Positions 1 through 6,911 of a stretch of 28,754 nucleotides of DNA are shown here, in pieces; the stretch's first letter is position 1, and each line of letters begins with the position of its first letter. This stretch comes from CAKAHY01 sp041848045 (GTDB taxonomy: Bacteria; Bacillota; Clostridia; Lachnospirales; Lachnospiraceae): contig JBGZHY010000136.1 of the NCBI GenBank assembly GCA_041848045.1, forward strand, positions 1-28,754, in the 5' to 3' direction. The notes under the pieces are model-generated. The model searched no databases, was not told the DNA's origin, and saw only the letters and a program-made list of their open reading frames with translations. Made by a program: the position numbers and the translations under genes.

Positions 1-1
1 A

Positions 2-451
2 CGCGTGGTAGGCAAGGATAAGCAGGTGGGCACGCATATCAAGACCTTACCGTATCCGGGCTTCCCTACGGATATGCAGGCGCAGATGACCACGGCGCTG
101 GCTCTGGCAAACGGAACCAGTACGGTGGTGGAGAGTATTTTTGAGAACCGCTTTAAGTATGTGGATGAGCTCACCAGGATGGGAGCCAACATCAAAGTGG
201 AGGGCAATGTTGCCCTGGTCAGCGGCGTCAAGGGCTTTTACGGAGCCGGTGTGAAGGCGCCGGATCTGCGGGCGGGCGCTGCCCTGGTGCTTGCAGGCCT
301 CGCGGCAGAGGGAATTACCGTGGTGGAAGATATTCATTATATTCGAAGAGGCTATGAGCACTTTGAAGAAAAGTTGCGGGGTCTGGGCGCCAATATACAG
401 CTGGCTTCCGGAGATAGGGATATCCGCAAATTTACGATGAAGGCAGTCTGA
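2..451 (+). CDS. murA: UDP-N-acetylglucosamine 1-carboxyvinyltransferase (MurA), C-terminal part, 5' truncated
   Basis: This is the last 149 or so residues of MurA, the cytoplasmic enolpyruvyl transferase that commits UDP-GlcNAc to peptidoglycan synthesis. The reading frame is open to the left edge of the window, so the start lies outside. Two family hallmarks are visible: the PGFPTDMQ segment, whose Asp matches the general base Asp305 of the E. coli enzyme, and the late RRGYEHFEEKLRGLGA segment, whose RGY arginine matches the conserved Arg397 region. The C-terminus falls where family members normally end, so the 3' end looks intact. The next gene begins about 150 bases on behind its own promoter-like sequence. 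Many Firmicutes carry two MurA paralogues (murA and murZ); the fragment cannot tell which one this is. Confidence 0.95.
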   Translation, partial: RVVGKDKQVGTHIKTLPYPGFPTDMQAQMTTALALANGTSTVVESIFENRFKYVDELTRMGANIKVEGNVALVSGVKGFYGAGVKAPDLRAGAALVLAGLAAEGITVVEDIHYIRRGYEHFEEKLRGLGANIQLASGDRDIRKFTMKAV

Positions 452-498
452 GGGATAGCTCCCATAGCCTAAAAGTATGGCTGAAGCGGATAAAAAGA

Positions 499-527
499 TT
501 GCGTTCGGGGCAAAATTTATTTATGAT
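499..527 (+). promoter_or_regulatory. Predicted sigma-A-type promoter for the amino acid ABC importer
   Basis: A TTGCGT -35 (499-504) and a TATGAT -10 (522-527) are separated by 17 bases. This is the best promoter-like pair in the gap after murA. Transcription would start around 533-535, directly ahead of the hairpin at 538-565. The rest of the gap (452-598) holds nothing else I can name. Confidence 0.5.
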
Positions 528-537
528 AGTAGAAACG

Positions 538-568
538 GACGGCCTTTCAAGGGTGAAAGGCTGTCTTT
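538..568 (+). terminator. Strong hairpin between murA and the ABC importer (terminator or leader stem)
   Basis: A 12-bp stem (538-549 with 554-565, one G-T pair) closes an AGGG tetraloop. It is followed only by a weak T-rich stretch (TGTCTTT). It could end murA transcripts, or form a 5' stem on the transcript from the promoter at 499-527. The loop and upper stem match the hairpin after fba at 14633-14660. Confidence 0.45.
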
Positions 569-598
569 GATGTTTAAAGAGCAGAGGAGAAGGAAATT

Positions 599-1456
599 AT
601 GAGAAAAGGAATAGGCAGATTTGTAAGCATTTCACTGGCTTGTGCGGTACTGACTTTGAGCGCCTGTGCAGGAGGAACACAGCAGACGGAAACGGCTGCA
701 GGGGGAAAGAAGACCTTGAAGGTGGCTATGGAAGCCAGCTATGCGCCCTACAACTGGACCCAGTCCGATGACAGCAACGGTGCGGTGAAGATTTCCGGCA
801 GCAATGATTATGCTTATGGCTATGATGTGATGATGGCAAAGAAAATTACGGAAGATTTGGGCTACAACCTGGAAATCGTGAAGCTGGACTGGGATTCTTT
901 GGTGCCGGCAGTGCAGGCGGGAACCGTGGACGCCGTGATTGCGGGACAGTCCATTACCTCCGAGCGTAAGCAGTCCGTGGATTTTTCCAAGCCTTATTAC
1001 TATGCTTCCGTGGTTACTTTGGTTAAGAAGGACAGCCCTTATGCCAAGGCAAGCTCCATCGCCGATTTTAAGGGAGCCAAGATTACTTCCCAGTTAAACA
1101 CCATCTGGTATGATTTATGCGCGCCGCAGATACCGGAAGGCAATATTTTACCGGCGCAGGAATCGGCGCCTACAGCCCTTGTGGCGCTCAATTCGGGAGC
1201 GGCGGATTTGATGATTACGGATCTGCCTACCGCAAAAGCGGCATTGGTTGCATATCCGGACTTTGCGCTGCTGGATTTTACGGGAACCGAAGGAGATTAT
1301 AAGGTCAGTGCGGAAGAAGTGGAAATCGGCATTTCCGTTAAGAAGGGCAACACAGCGCTGCTGGATGAAATCAATAAGGTATTGGATACGATGAAGGTGG
1401 AAGACTTCAACAGAATGATGGATGAAGCCATCGCCGTACAGCCTTTGAGTAAGTAA
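599..1456 (+). CDS. Polar amino acid ABC transporter substrate-binding lipoprotein
   Basis: This 285-residue secreted lipoprotein captures an amino acid outside the membrane and delivers it to the permease encoded next. The N-terminus is a signal peptide with a hydrophobic core (about residues 9-20) and an LSAC lipobox, so Cys23 should be lipidated. The mature part has the family-3 solute-binding fold seen in amino acid receptors: a YAPYNW segment near the start, GYDVMMAKKITEDLGY, an AVQAGTVDAVIAG motif and a DFSKPYYYASV strand. The start follows GGAGAAGG at 587-594. It forms an operon with the permease (14-base gap) and ATPase. The ligand cannot be told from sequence; the family includes Arg, Lys, His, Gln, Glu and cystine receptors. 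Confidence 0.93.
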   Translation: MRKGIGRFVSISLACAVLTLSACAGGTQQTETAAGGKKTLKVAMEASYAPYNWTQSDDSNGAVKISGSNDYAYGYDVMMAKKITEDLGYNLEIVKLDWDSLVPAVQAGTVDAVIAGQSITSERKQSVDFSKPYYYASVVTLVKKDSPYAKASSIADFKGAKITSQLNTIWYDLCAPQIPEGNILPAQESAPTALVALNSGAADLMITDLPTAKAALVAYPDFALLDFTGTEGDYKVSAEEVEIGISVKKGNTALLDEINKVLDTMKVEDFNRMMDEAIAVQPLSK

Positions 1457-1470
1457 GGAAGGACAAAAAA

Positions 1471-2268
1471 ATGAGTATGCCGCAGGATTTTTTAGGAAGG
1501 ATTTTATTTCTCCTTTCAGAATATGGACTCAGCTTTGTAAAGGGAGCCGGCGTAACCATGCTGATTGCTTTGGTGGGCACCCTGATTGGCTGCGTCATAG
1601 GCTTTATCGTGGGTATTATCCAAACCATACCGGTGCAAAAGGGGGACAGTCTTTTAAAAAAGATTCTTCTGCGTCTGGTGAAATTTGTGCTGAATGCTTA
1701 CGTGGAGATTTTCAGAGGAACGCCGATGATTGCCCAGTCTATGTTTATATTCTACGGTTTCGCGGCTCTGTTCAACATCAATATGTCCATGTGGTTTGCC
1801 GCCTTTTTCATTGTTTCCATCAATACGGGAGCCTATATGGCAGAAACGGTGCGGGGCGGTATCCTGTCCATTGATATCGGACAGACGGAGGGGGCGAAGG
1901 CCATCGGAATGAACCATGTACAGACCATGATTTTTGTCATTCTGCCTCAGGCCTTACGCAACATTATGCCGCAAATCGGTAACAATCTGATTATCAACGT
2001 CAAGGACTCCTCCGTACTTTCCGTGATCGGCGTGGTGGAACTGTATTATTCTTCCAAGGGTGTGGCAGGAGCGTATTATACCTACTTTGAGGCCTTCACC
2101 ATTTCCATGGTCATCTACTTCATTCTGACCTTTGCCTGCTCCAGGCTTTTGCGTATGTGGGAAAGCAGGATGGACGGTCCGGAGAATTATGATTTGGCAA
2201 CGACGGATACCCTTGCTTATACTTCCGGTATGAGTAAATTTCCGGAGCCGAAAAGGGAGGTGGACTAA
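1471..2268 (+). CDS. Polar amino acid ABC transporter permease (HisM/GlnP family)
   Basis: This 265-residue inner-membrane subunit forms the translocation path of the importer. It has several hydrophobic membrane segments and the typical landmarks of the His/Glu/Gln/Arg/opine permease family: VEIFRGTPMIAQ in the first third, AYMAETVRGGI, and the EAA coupling loop GQTEGAKAIGM that docks on the ATPase, followed by LPQALRNIMPQIGN. Length is somewhat above the usual 215-250 residues, with an extended hydrophilic tail. An AGGAAGGA ribosome-binding site lies at 1456-1463. Its TAA stop is directly followed by the ATG of the ATPase, consistent with translational coupling. Confidence 0.93.
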   Translation: MSMPQDFLGRILFLLSEYGLSFVKGAGVTMLIALVGTLIGCVIGFIVGIIQTIPVQKGDSLLKKILLRLVKFVLNAYVEIFRGTPMIAQSMFIFYGFAALFNINMSMWFAAFFIVSINTGAYMAETVRGGILSIDIGQTEGAKAIGMNHVQTMIFVILPQALRNIMPQIGNNLIINVKDSSVLSVIGVVELYYSSKGVAGAYYTYFEAFTISMVIYFILTFACSRLLRMWESRMDGPENYDLATTDTLAYTSGMSKFPEPKREVD

Positions 2269-3009
2269 ATGAGAGAGGTTGTGCTGGATATTAAGCATTT
2301 AAGCAAGACCTTCGGCAGCAATGCCGTTTTAAAGGATGTTGATTTTACGGTACACAAAGGGGACGTCAGCTGCATCATCGGTGCCTCCGGTTCTGGAAAG
2401 TCCACTCTGCTGCGCTGCATCAATCTGCTGGAAAGCCCGACTACGGGACAGATTTTGTTTCACGGCGATAATGTGGCGGATAAAAAGGTAAATCCCAGCA
2501 AATATCGCTCCAAGGTGGGCATGGTATTTCAGAACTTCAATCTGTTCAACAATATGTCCGTTTTGGATAATTGCATGGTGGGGCAGATACAGGTGCTCGG
2601 CAGAAACAAAGAGGAAGCCAAAACCAGGGCGATGCTGTACCTGGAGAAGGTAGGCATGGCGCCGTATATCCATGCAAAGCCGAAGCAGCTTTCCGGCGGT
2701 CAGAAGCAGAGGGTGGCGATTGCCAGAGCTTTGGCGATGGATCCGGAGGTGCTTTTGTTTGACGAGCCGACCTCCGCCCTGGATCCCCAGATGGTGGGAG
2801 AGGTGCTGGCGGTTATGCGCAAGCTGGCAAAGGAGGGTCTGACCATGATTGTGGTAACCCACGAAATGGCTTTTGCCAGAGATGTGTCCAATCATGTGGT
2901 GTTTATGGCAAACGGCGTCATTGAGGAAGAAGGAACGCCGGAGGATATTTTTCAGCATCCGAAGAAGCATTTGACCAGGGACTTTTTAACGCGCTTTTTG
3001 GAGAGCTGA
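2269..3009 (+). CDS. Polar amino acid ABC transporter ATP-binding protein (GlnQ/HisP family)
   Basis: The cytoplasmic ATPase (246 residues) that drives the importer. Walker A is GASGSGKST (residues 38-46), the signature is LSGGQKQR, Walker B is VLLFDEPTSALD, and the H-loop is VVTHEM. The sequence after Walker A and the FQNFNLFNNMSVLDN Q-loop region are characteristic of the polar amino acid subfamily. The start codon follows the permease stop without a gap, and its ribosome-binding site GGGAGGTGG lies inside the permease gene. No terminator follows before the promoter of the metK unit, so some readthrough into the riboswitch is possible. Confidence 0.95.
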   Translation: MREVVLDIKHLSKTFGSNAVLKDVDFTVHKGDVSCIIGASGSGKSTLLRCINLLESPTTGQILFHGDNVADKKVNPSKYRSKVGMVFQNFNLFNNMSVLDNCMVGQIQVLGRNKEEAKTRAMLYLEKVGMAPYIHAKPKQLSGGQKQRVAIARALAMDPEVLLFDEPTSALDPQMVGEVLAVMRKLAKEGLTMIVVTHEMAFARDVSNHVVFMANGVIEEEGTPEDIFQHPKKHLTRDFLTRFLES

Positions 3010-3020
3010 GCATAAAATGG

Positions 3021-3049
3021 TTGACAAGGTACGCCCCTTGGCGTATCCT
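3021..3049 (+). promoter_or_regulatory. Predicted promoter of the SAM riboswitch-metK unit
   Basis: A perfect TTGACA -35 (3021-3026) lies 17 bases before a weak TATCCT -10 (3044-3049). A TATAAA at 3049-3054 is a better -10 by sequence but would need a 22-base spacer. Transcription would start near 3056, about 10 bases before the aptamer. Confidence 0.5.
3030..3045 (+). other. Inverted repeat inside the metK promoter
   Basis: TACGCC (3030-3035) and GGCGTA (3040-3045) form a perfect 6+6 inverted repeat around CCTT. It fills most of the -35/-10 spacer and touches the -10, a classic position for an operator. No specific regulator can be named. Confidence 0.4.
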
Positions 3050-3066
3050 ATAAATACAATTTATCC

Positions 3067-3160
3067 CTTATTCAGAGTGATGGAGATACAAAGGATCTGT
3101 GAAGTCACGGCAACCCCTTTCCAGGAAGGTGCCAACCTGAGCGAGCAATCGAGCAATAAG
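3067..3160 (+). promoter_or_regulatory. SAM-I (S-box) riboswitch aptamer
   Basis: This is an S-box leader that senses S-adenosylmethionine and normally stops transcription when SAM is abundant. The closing stem P1 is CTTATT (3067-3072) with AATAAG (3155-3160). Between them lie the conserved parts in order: a CAGAGTGATGGAG kink-turn-like segment, a short P3 (AGAT with ATCT), the core GTGAAGTCACGGCAACC (the TGAA...CGGCAACC hallmark), and a P4 arm leading into GGTGCCAACC. It is followed by an intrinsic terminator and metK, the SAM synthetase gene, which is the expected target. Confidence 0.88.
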
Positions 3161-3178
3161 TGGAAATCGCCAAACCGT

Positions 3179-3207
3179 GAGTCTGCTTTTGTGGCAGACT
3201 CTTTTTT
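3179..3207 (+). terminator. Intrinsic terminator of the SAM riboswitch expression platform
   Basis: GAGTCTGC (3179-3186) pairs perfectly with GCAGACTC (3194-3201) around a 7-base loop, followed by six T residues. It sits 18 bases after the aptamer and 45 bases before metK, as expected for a SAM-controlled attenuator. Confidence 0.88.
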
Positions 3208-3252
3208 ATATTTTGCTTGTCCGATGGGACAAAGAAAAGGAGGATAAGAGCA

Positions 3253-4440
3253 ATGGAAGAAAAAATATTATTCACATCAGAATCGGTGACGGAGGGGCAT
3301 CCGGATAAAATCTGCGACCAAATCAGCGATGCGATTTTGGATGCGATTTTGGAGAAGGATGCCATGGCAAGAGTGGCTTGCGAAACGGCAGTGACTACGG
3401 GACTGGTACTGGTTATGGGCGAAATCAGCACCTCCGCCTATGTGGATATACAGAAAATTGTACGGGATACGGTGCGGGAAATCGGTTATGACAGAGCCAA
3501 GTACGGTTTTGACTGCGATACCTGCGGCGTTTTGGTGTCCTTGGACGAGCAGTCCGCCGACATTGCCCTGGGGGTGAATAAGGCGCTGGAGGCAAAGCAG
3601 GGGCAAATGTCCGAGGATTTGAATACAGGTGCCGGAGATCAGGGTATGATGTTCGGCTTTGCCAGCGACGAAACACCGGAGTATATGCCTTATCCGATTT
3701 TGCTTGCCCACAAGCTGGCAAGACAGCTGACCAAGGTACGTAAGGACGGAACCTTGACGTATTTAAGACCGGACGGCAAGACCCAGGTCAGTGTGGAGTA
3801 TGATAAGGAGGGCAGGGCTCTCAGGCTGGATACGGTAGTGTTAAGCACTCAGCACAATGAAAGCGTCAGCCAGGAGCAGATTCATGAGGACATCAAAAAA
3901 TATGTATTTGCAGAGGTGCTGCCGAAAGACATGATTGATGCCCAAACCAAGTTTTTCATCAATCCGACGGGACGCTTTGTCATCGGCGGACCGAAGGGGG
4001 ATGCGGGCTTGACGGGCAGAAAGATTATCGTGGATACCTACGGCGGATATGCAAGACACGGCGGCGGCGCTTTTTCCGGTAAGGACTGCACCAAGGTAGA
4101 CAGAAGTGCGGCTTATGCGGCAAGATATGTGGCAAAGAATATTGTGGCGGCAGGTCTGGCAAAGAAATGCGAGATTCAGCTGTCTTATGCCATCGGCGTG
4201 GCAAATCCGACCTCCATTTCCGTAGATACCTTCGGAAGCGGCAAGCTGTGTGCTAAAGATCTGGTCAGCATCATCAGAAAGGAATTTGATCTGCGTCCTG
4301 CGGGTATCATCAAGATGCTGGATCTGCGGAAGCCGATTTATAAGCAGACGGCGGCTTACGGTCATTTCGGCAGACATGATCTGGATTTGCCTTGGGAAAG
4401 AACGGATAAAGCAAAAGCGCTGCAGAAATATCTGCCTTAA
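3253..4440 (+). CDS. metK: S-adenosylmethionine synthetase
   Basis: This cytoplasmic enzyme of 395 residues makes SAM from methionine and ATP. It starts with the family signature FTSESVTEGHPDK, whose His binds the triphosphate. It also has GAGDQGMMFG (the conserved GAGDQG signature), FINPTGRFVIGGPKGDAGLTGRK split over the middle, and GGGAFSGKD, the second PROSITE-type signature. Length matches the family. I chose the ATG at 3253 because AAGGAGG (3238-3244) is well placed before it and the product then begins where MetK proteins usually begin; an in-frame ATG at 3217 has no ribosome-binding site. It is controlled by the upstream SAM riboswitch. The sensor kinase gene starts only 17 bases after its stop. 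Confidence 0.97.
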   Translation: MEEKILFTSESVTEGHPDKICDQISDAILDAILEKDAMARVACETAVTTGLVLVMGEISTSAYVDIQKIVRDTVREIGYDRAKYGFDCDTCGVLVSLDEQSADIALGVNKALEAKQGQMSEDLNTGAGDQGMMFGFASDETPEYMPYPILLAHKLARQLTKVRKDGTLTYLRPDGKTQVSVEYDKEGRALRLDTVVLSTQHNESVSQEQIHEDIKKYVFAEVLPKDMIDAQTKFFINPTGRFVIGGPKGDAGLTGRKIIVDTYGGYARHGGGAFSGKDCTKVDRSAAYAARYVAKNIVAAGLAKKCEIQLSYAIGVANPTSISVDTFGSGKLCAKDLVSIIRKEFDLRPAGIIKMLDLRKPIYKQTAAYGHFGRHDLDLPWERTDKAKALQKYLP

Positions 4441-4457
4441 GGACAGAGGTTTTGCGC

Positions 4458-5513
4458 ATGAGAATACGAACAAGACTGTTTATTACCTTTCTGATTATTA
4501 CGCTGGTGCCCTGCTTTGTACTGTTGATGAATGACAGGCTGGAAAGCAGCGAGCAGGTGCACAGGCTGCACGTGACGGCGGCTTCCGTCATCATCGGCGT
4601 AGCCTTTTTGATGATGTATTGGCTGTATATTTATATTTTGCTGCCTATCGGCAGACTGAGTGAGGCCGCCAGAAAAATCAAAGACGGTAATCTGGATTTC
4701 AGCATGGATTTTGACGCCTATGACGAAATCGGAGAGCTGATGCAGGATTTTGAGGACATGCGCATTCGCCTGAAGGAAACGGAAGAGCAGAAGCTTTTGG
4801 ACGACAGAAACAATAAGGAGCTGATCAGCAACATATCCCACGATTTAAAGACGCCGATTACCGCCATCAAGGGCTATGTGGAAGGCATTATGGACGGTGT
4901 TGCCTCTTCCCCCGAGAAGCTGAATAAGTATATCCGCACCATATACAACAAAGCCAATGATATGGATAAGCTGATCGACGAGCTGACCTTTTATACCAAG
5001 ATTGATACCAACCGTATACCCTACAACTACAAGATTATACCGGTGTATGCCTTTTTTGCGGACTGTGTGGAAGAAATCGGTCTGGATATGGAGTCTTTGA
5101 ATATCGACTTCTTTTTTCATAACAAGGTGGATGAGGATGCGCTGATCGTAGCGGATGTGGAGCAGATGAAGCGGGTGGTCAACAATATCATCAGCAATTC
5201 CGTAAAGTATATGGACAAGGAAGATGCAAAAATCGGGATTTGCTTGCTTGACGAGGGGGACTTTGTTAAAATAGATATCAGTGATAACGGAAGGGGAATT
5301 TCTACGGAAGACCTGCCTTATATTTTTGACAGATTTTACAGAGCGGATTCCTCCAGAAATTCTTCCCGGGGCGGCAGCGGCATAGGTCTGTCCATTGTCC
5401 GGAAGATTGTGGAGGATCACGGCGGCAGGATATGGGCAAAGAGTGTGGAAGGCGGCGGCACGAACATTATAATTGTACTGCGAAAATACCAGGAAAGGGC
5501 AGAGAATGAGTAA
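4458..5513 (+). CDS. Sensor histidine kinase, intramembrane-sensing type (first of two)
   Basis: A 351-residue membrane kinase that should phosphorylate the regulator encoded next. Two membrane segments (about residues 7-24 and 40-62) are separated by only about 15 residues, so it lacks an extracellular sensor domain. A HAMP linker follows (about 63-110), then the HisKA helix with phospho-acceptor His128 in ISHDLKTP. The ATPase domain has an N box (NNIISNSVKYM, about 242), the G1 box DNGRGIS (Asp276), an F box (IFDRFYR) and the G2 box GGSGIGLS. The ATG at 4458 is preferred over the in-frame TTG at 4452 because AGAGG at 4445-4449 is properly spaced from it. It overlaps the regulator by 8 bases, with the kinase first, the reverse of the common order. 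The signal is unknown. Confidence 0.9.
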   Translation: MRIRTRLFITFLIITLVPCFVLLMNDRLESSEQVHRLHVTAASVIIGVAFLMMYWLYIYILLPIGRLSEAARKIKDGNLDFSMDFDAYDEIGELMQDFEDMRIRLKETEEQKLLDDRNNKELISNISHDLKTPITAIKGYVEGIMDGVASSPEKLNKYIRTIYNKANDMDKLIDELTFYTKIDTNRIPYNYKIIPVYAFFADCVEEIGLDMESLNIDFFFHNKVDEDALIVADVEQMKRVVNNIISNSVKYMDKEDAKIGICLLDEGDFVKIDISDNGRGISTEDLPYIFDRFYRADSSRNSSRGGSGIGLSIVRKIVEDHGGRIWAKSVEGGGTNIIIVLRKYQERAENE

Positions 5514-6195
5514 AATACTGATAGTGGAAGACGAGATTAGCATAGCCGAATTGGAAAGAGATTATCTGGAAATATCCGGTTTTGAAGTGGAGCTGTGCAG
5601 CGACGGGGCGGCGGGGCTTGATTTGGCCTTGAAGAACGAATATGATTTGATTATTCTGGATGTTATGCTGCCGGGCTGCGACGGTTTTGAAATTTGCAAG
5701 CAAATCAGGGAGAGCAAGGATACGCCGATTATCATGGTCAGCGCCAAGAAGGAGGATATTGACAAGGTAAGAGGTTTGGGATTGGGAGCGGATGACTACA
5801 TCACCAAGCCTTTCTCACCCAGCGAGCTGGTTGCCAGGGTCAAGGCGCATATGGCGCGCTATGAAAGGCTCATCGGGCAGACGGCGGCGCAGTCGGAGAT
5901 TATTGATATTCGGGGTATCCGTATTGACAAGTCTACCAGAACCGTTACAATAAACGGTGTAGAAAAAAATTTCACCGCCAAAGAATTTGATTTGCTGTAT
6001 TTTTTGGTACAGCATCCGAATCACGTGTTTTCCAAGGAGGATTTGTTTCGGGAAATCTGGGATATGGAATCTCTCGGGGATATCGCAACGGTAACGGTGC
6101 ATATTAAAAAGCTGCGGGAAAAAATCGAAATCAATACAGCCAAGCCGCAGTATATCGAAACGATTTGGGGCGTGGGGTACAGATTTAAGGTATAA
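5506..6195 (+). CDS. OmpR-family response regulator (first of two)
   Basis: This 229-residue DNA-binding regulator is the likely partner of the kinase it overlaps. The receiver domain has the acidic pair in VEDE, phospho-acceptor Asp52 in IILDVMLPG, a Ser switch residue in MVSAKK and the conserved Lys in YITKPF. A winged-helix domain follows from about residue 125 (TAKEFDLLYFLVQHPNHVFS through TIWGVGYRF). I chose the ATG at 5506: it follows AGGAAAGGG and gives the normal MSKILIVEDE start; in-frame codons further upstream would run inside the kinase. The second regulator begins 11 bases after the stop. Confidence 0.92.
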   Translation: MSKILIVEDEISIAELERDYLEISGFEVELCSDGAAGLDLALKNEYDLIILDVMLPGCDGFEICKQIRESKDTPIIMVSAKKEDIDKVRGLGLGADDYITKPFSPSELVARVKAHMARYERLIGQTAAQSEIIDIRGIRIDKSTRTVTINGVEKNFTAKEFDLLYFLVQHPNHVFSKEDLFREIWDMESLGDIATVTVHIKKLREKIEINTAKPQYIETIWGVGYRFKV

Positions 6196-6206
6196 GGGAG
6201 GTAGAG

Positions 6207-6911
6207 ATGTCACAAATTAGCATACTGGTCGTAGACGATGAAAAGGAGATTGCCGATTTGGTGGAGATTTATCTGGTAAGCGACGGTTATCAGGTGTTTA
6301 AAGCCAATAATGCCAAGGAGGGTCTTGATATACTGGAGAGAGAAAATATCAATCTGGCGCTGCTGGATATTATGATGCCCGGTATGAACGGCCTGGAGCT
6401 TTGCAAAGCCATTCGTGAAAAATCCAATATTCCCATCATTATGTTAAGCGCCAAGGGAACGGATCTGGACAAGATACTGGGACTGGGAACGGGGGCGGAT
6501 GATTATGTGACCAAGCCCTTTAATCCTTTGGAGCTGTCCGCCAGGGTCAAGTCCCAGCTGCGTCGTTTTACGCAGTTGAATCCGGACAGCGGAAAGAGCA
6601 GCGGAGAGCGGAATGAAATCAATATCCGCAGCTTGAGCATCAACAAGGACAATCATAAGGTGATGATTGAAAATGAGGAGGTCAAGCTGACGCCGATAGA
6701 GTTCCAGATTTTGTACCTCCTGGCAAGTAATGTGGGCAAGGTGTTTTCAACCGATGAGATTTTTGAAAAGGTGTGGAATGAGAAGGTTTACGAGGCGAAT
6801 AATACGGTAATGGTGCATATTCGCAGACTGCGTGGTAAACTTAGGGAAGATGAGCGTGACGATAAGATTATTACGACTGTATGGGGAGTAGGATATAAAA
6901 TTGAAAACTAA
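6207..6911 (+). CDS. OmpR-family response regulator (second of two, VanR-like)
   Basis: This 234-residue regulator has a receiver domain (VDDE acidic pair, phospho-acceptor Asp54 in LLDIMMPG, Ser in MLSAKG, Lys in YVTKPF) and a C-terminal winged helix (TPIEFQILYLL through TVWGVGYK). It follows the first regulator by 11 bases, with GGGAGG (6196-6201) as ribosome-binding site, and overlaps the following kinase by 11 bases, so its cognate kinase is most likely that one. The two regulators share architecture and motifs but diverge in their DNA-binding helices, so they probably bind different sites (inference). Confidence 0.92.
   Translation: MSQISILVVDDEKEIADLVEIYLVSDGYQVFKANNAKEGLDILERENINLALLDIMMPGMNGLELCKAIREKSNIPIIMLSAKGTDLDKILGLGTGADDYVTKPFNPLELSARVKSQLRRFTQLNPDSGKSSGERNEINIRSLSINKDNHKVMIENEEVKLTPIEFQILYLLASNVGKVFSTDEIFEKVWNEKVYEANNTVMVHIRRLRGKLREDERDDKIITTVWGVGYKIEN

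Noticed and set aside
3017..3247. A 76-codon plus-strand ORF before metK
   Set aside because: It runs through the SAM aptamer and the terminator, which explain the sequence better, and has no convincing ribosome-binding site.
3217..3252. Upstream in-frame start for metK
   Set aside because: No ribosome-binding site precedes it, and the added residues are absent from the usual MetK N-terminus; the AAGGAGG site points to 3253.
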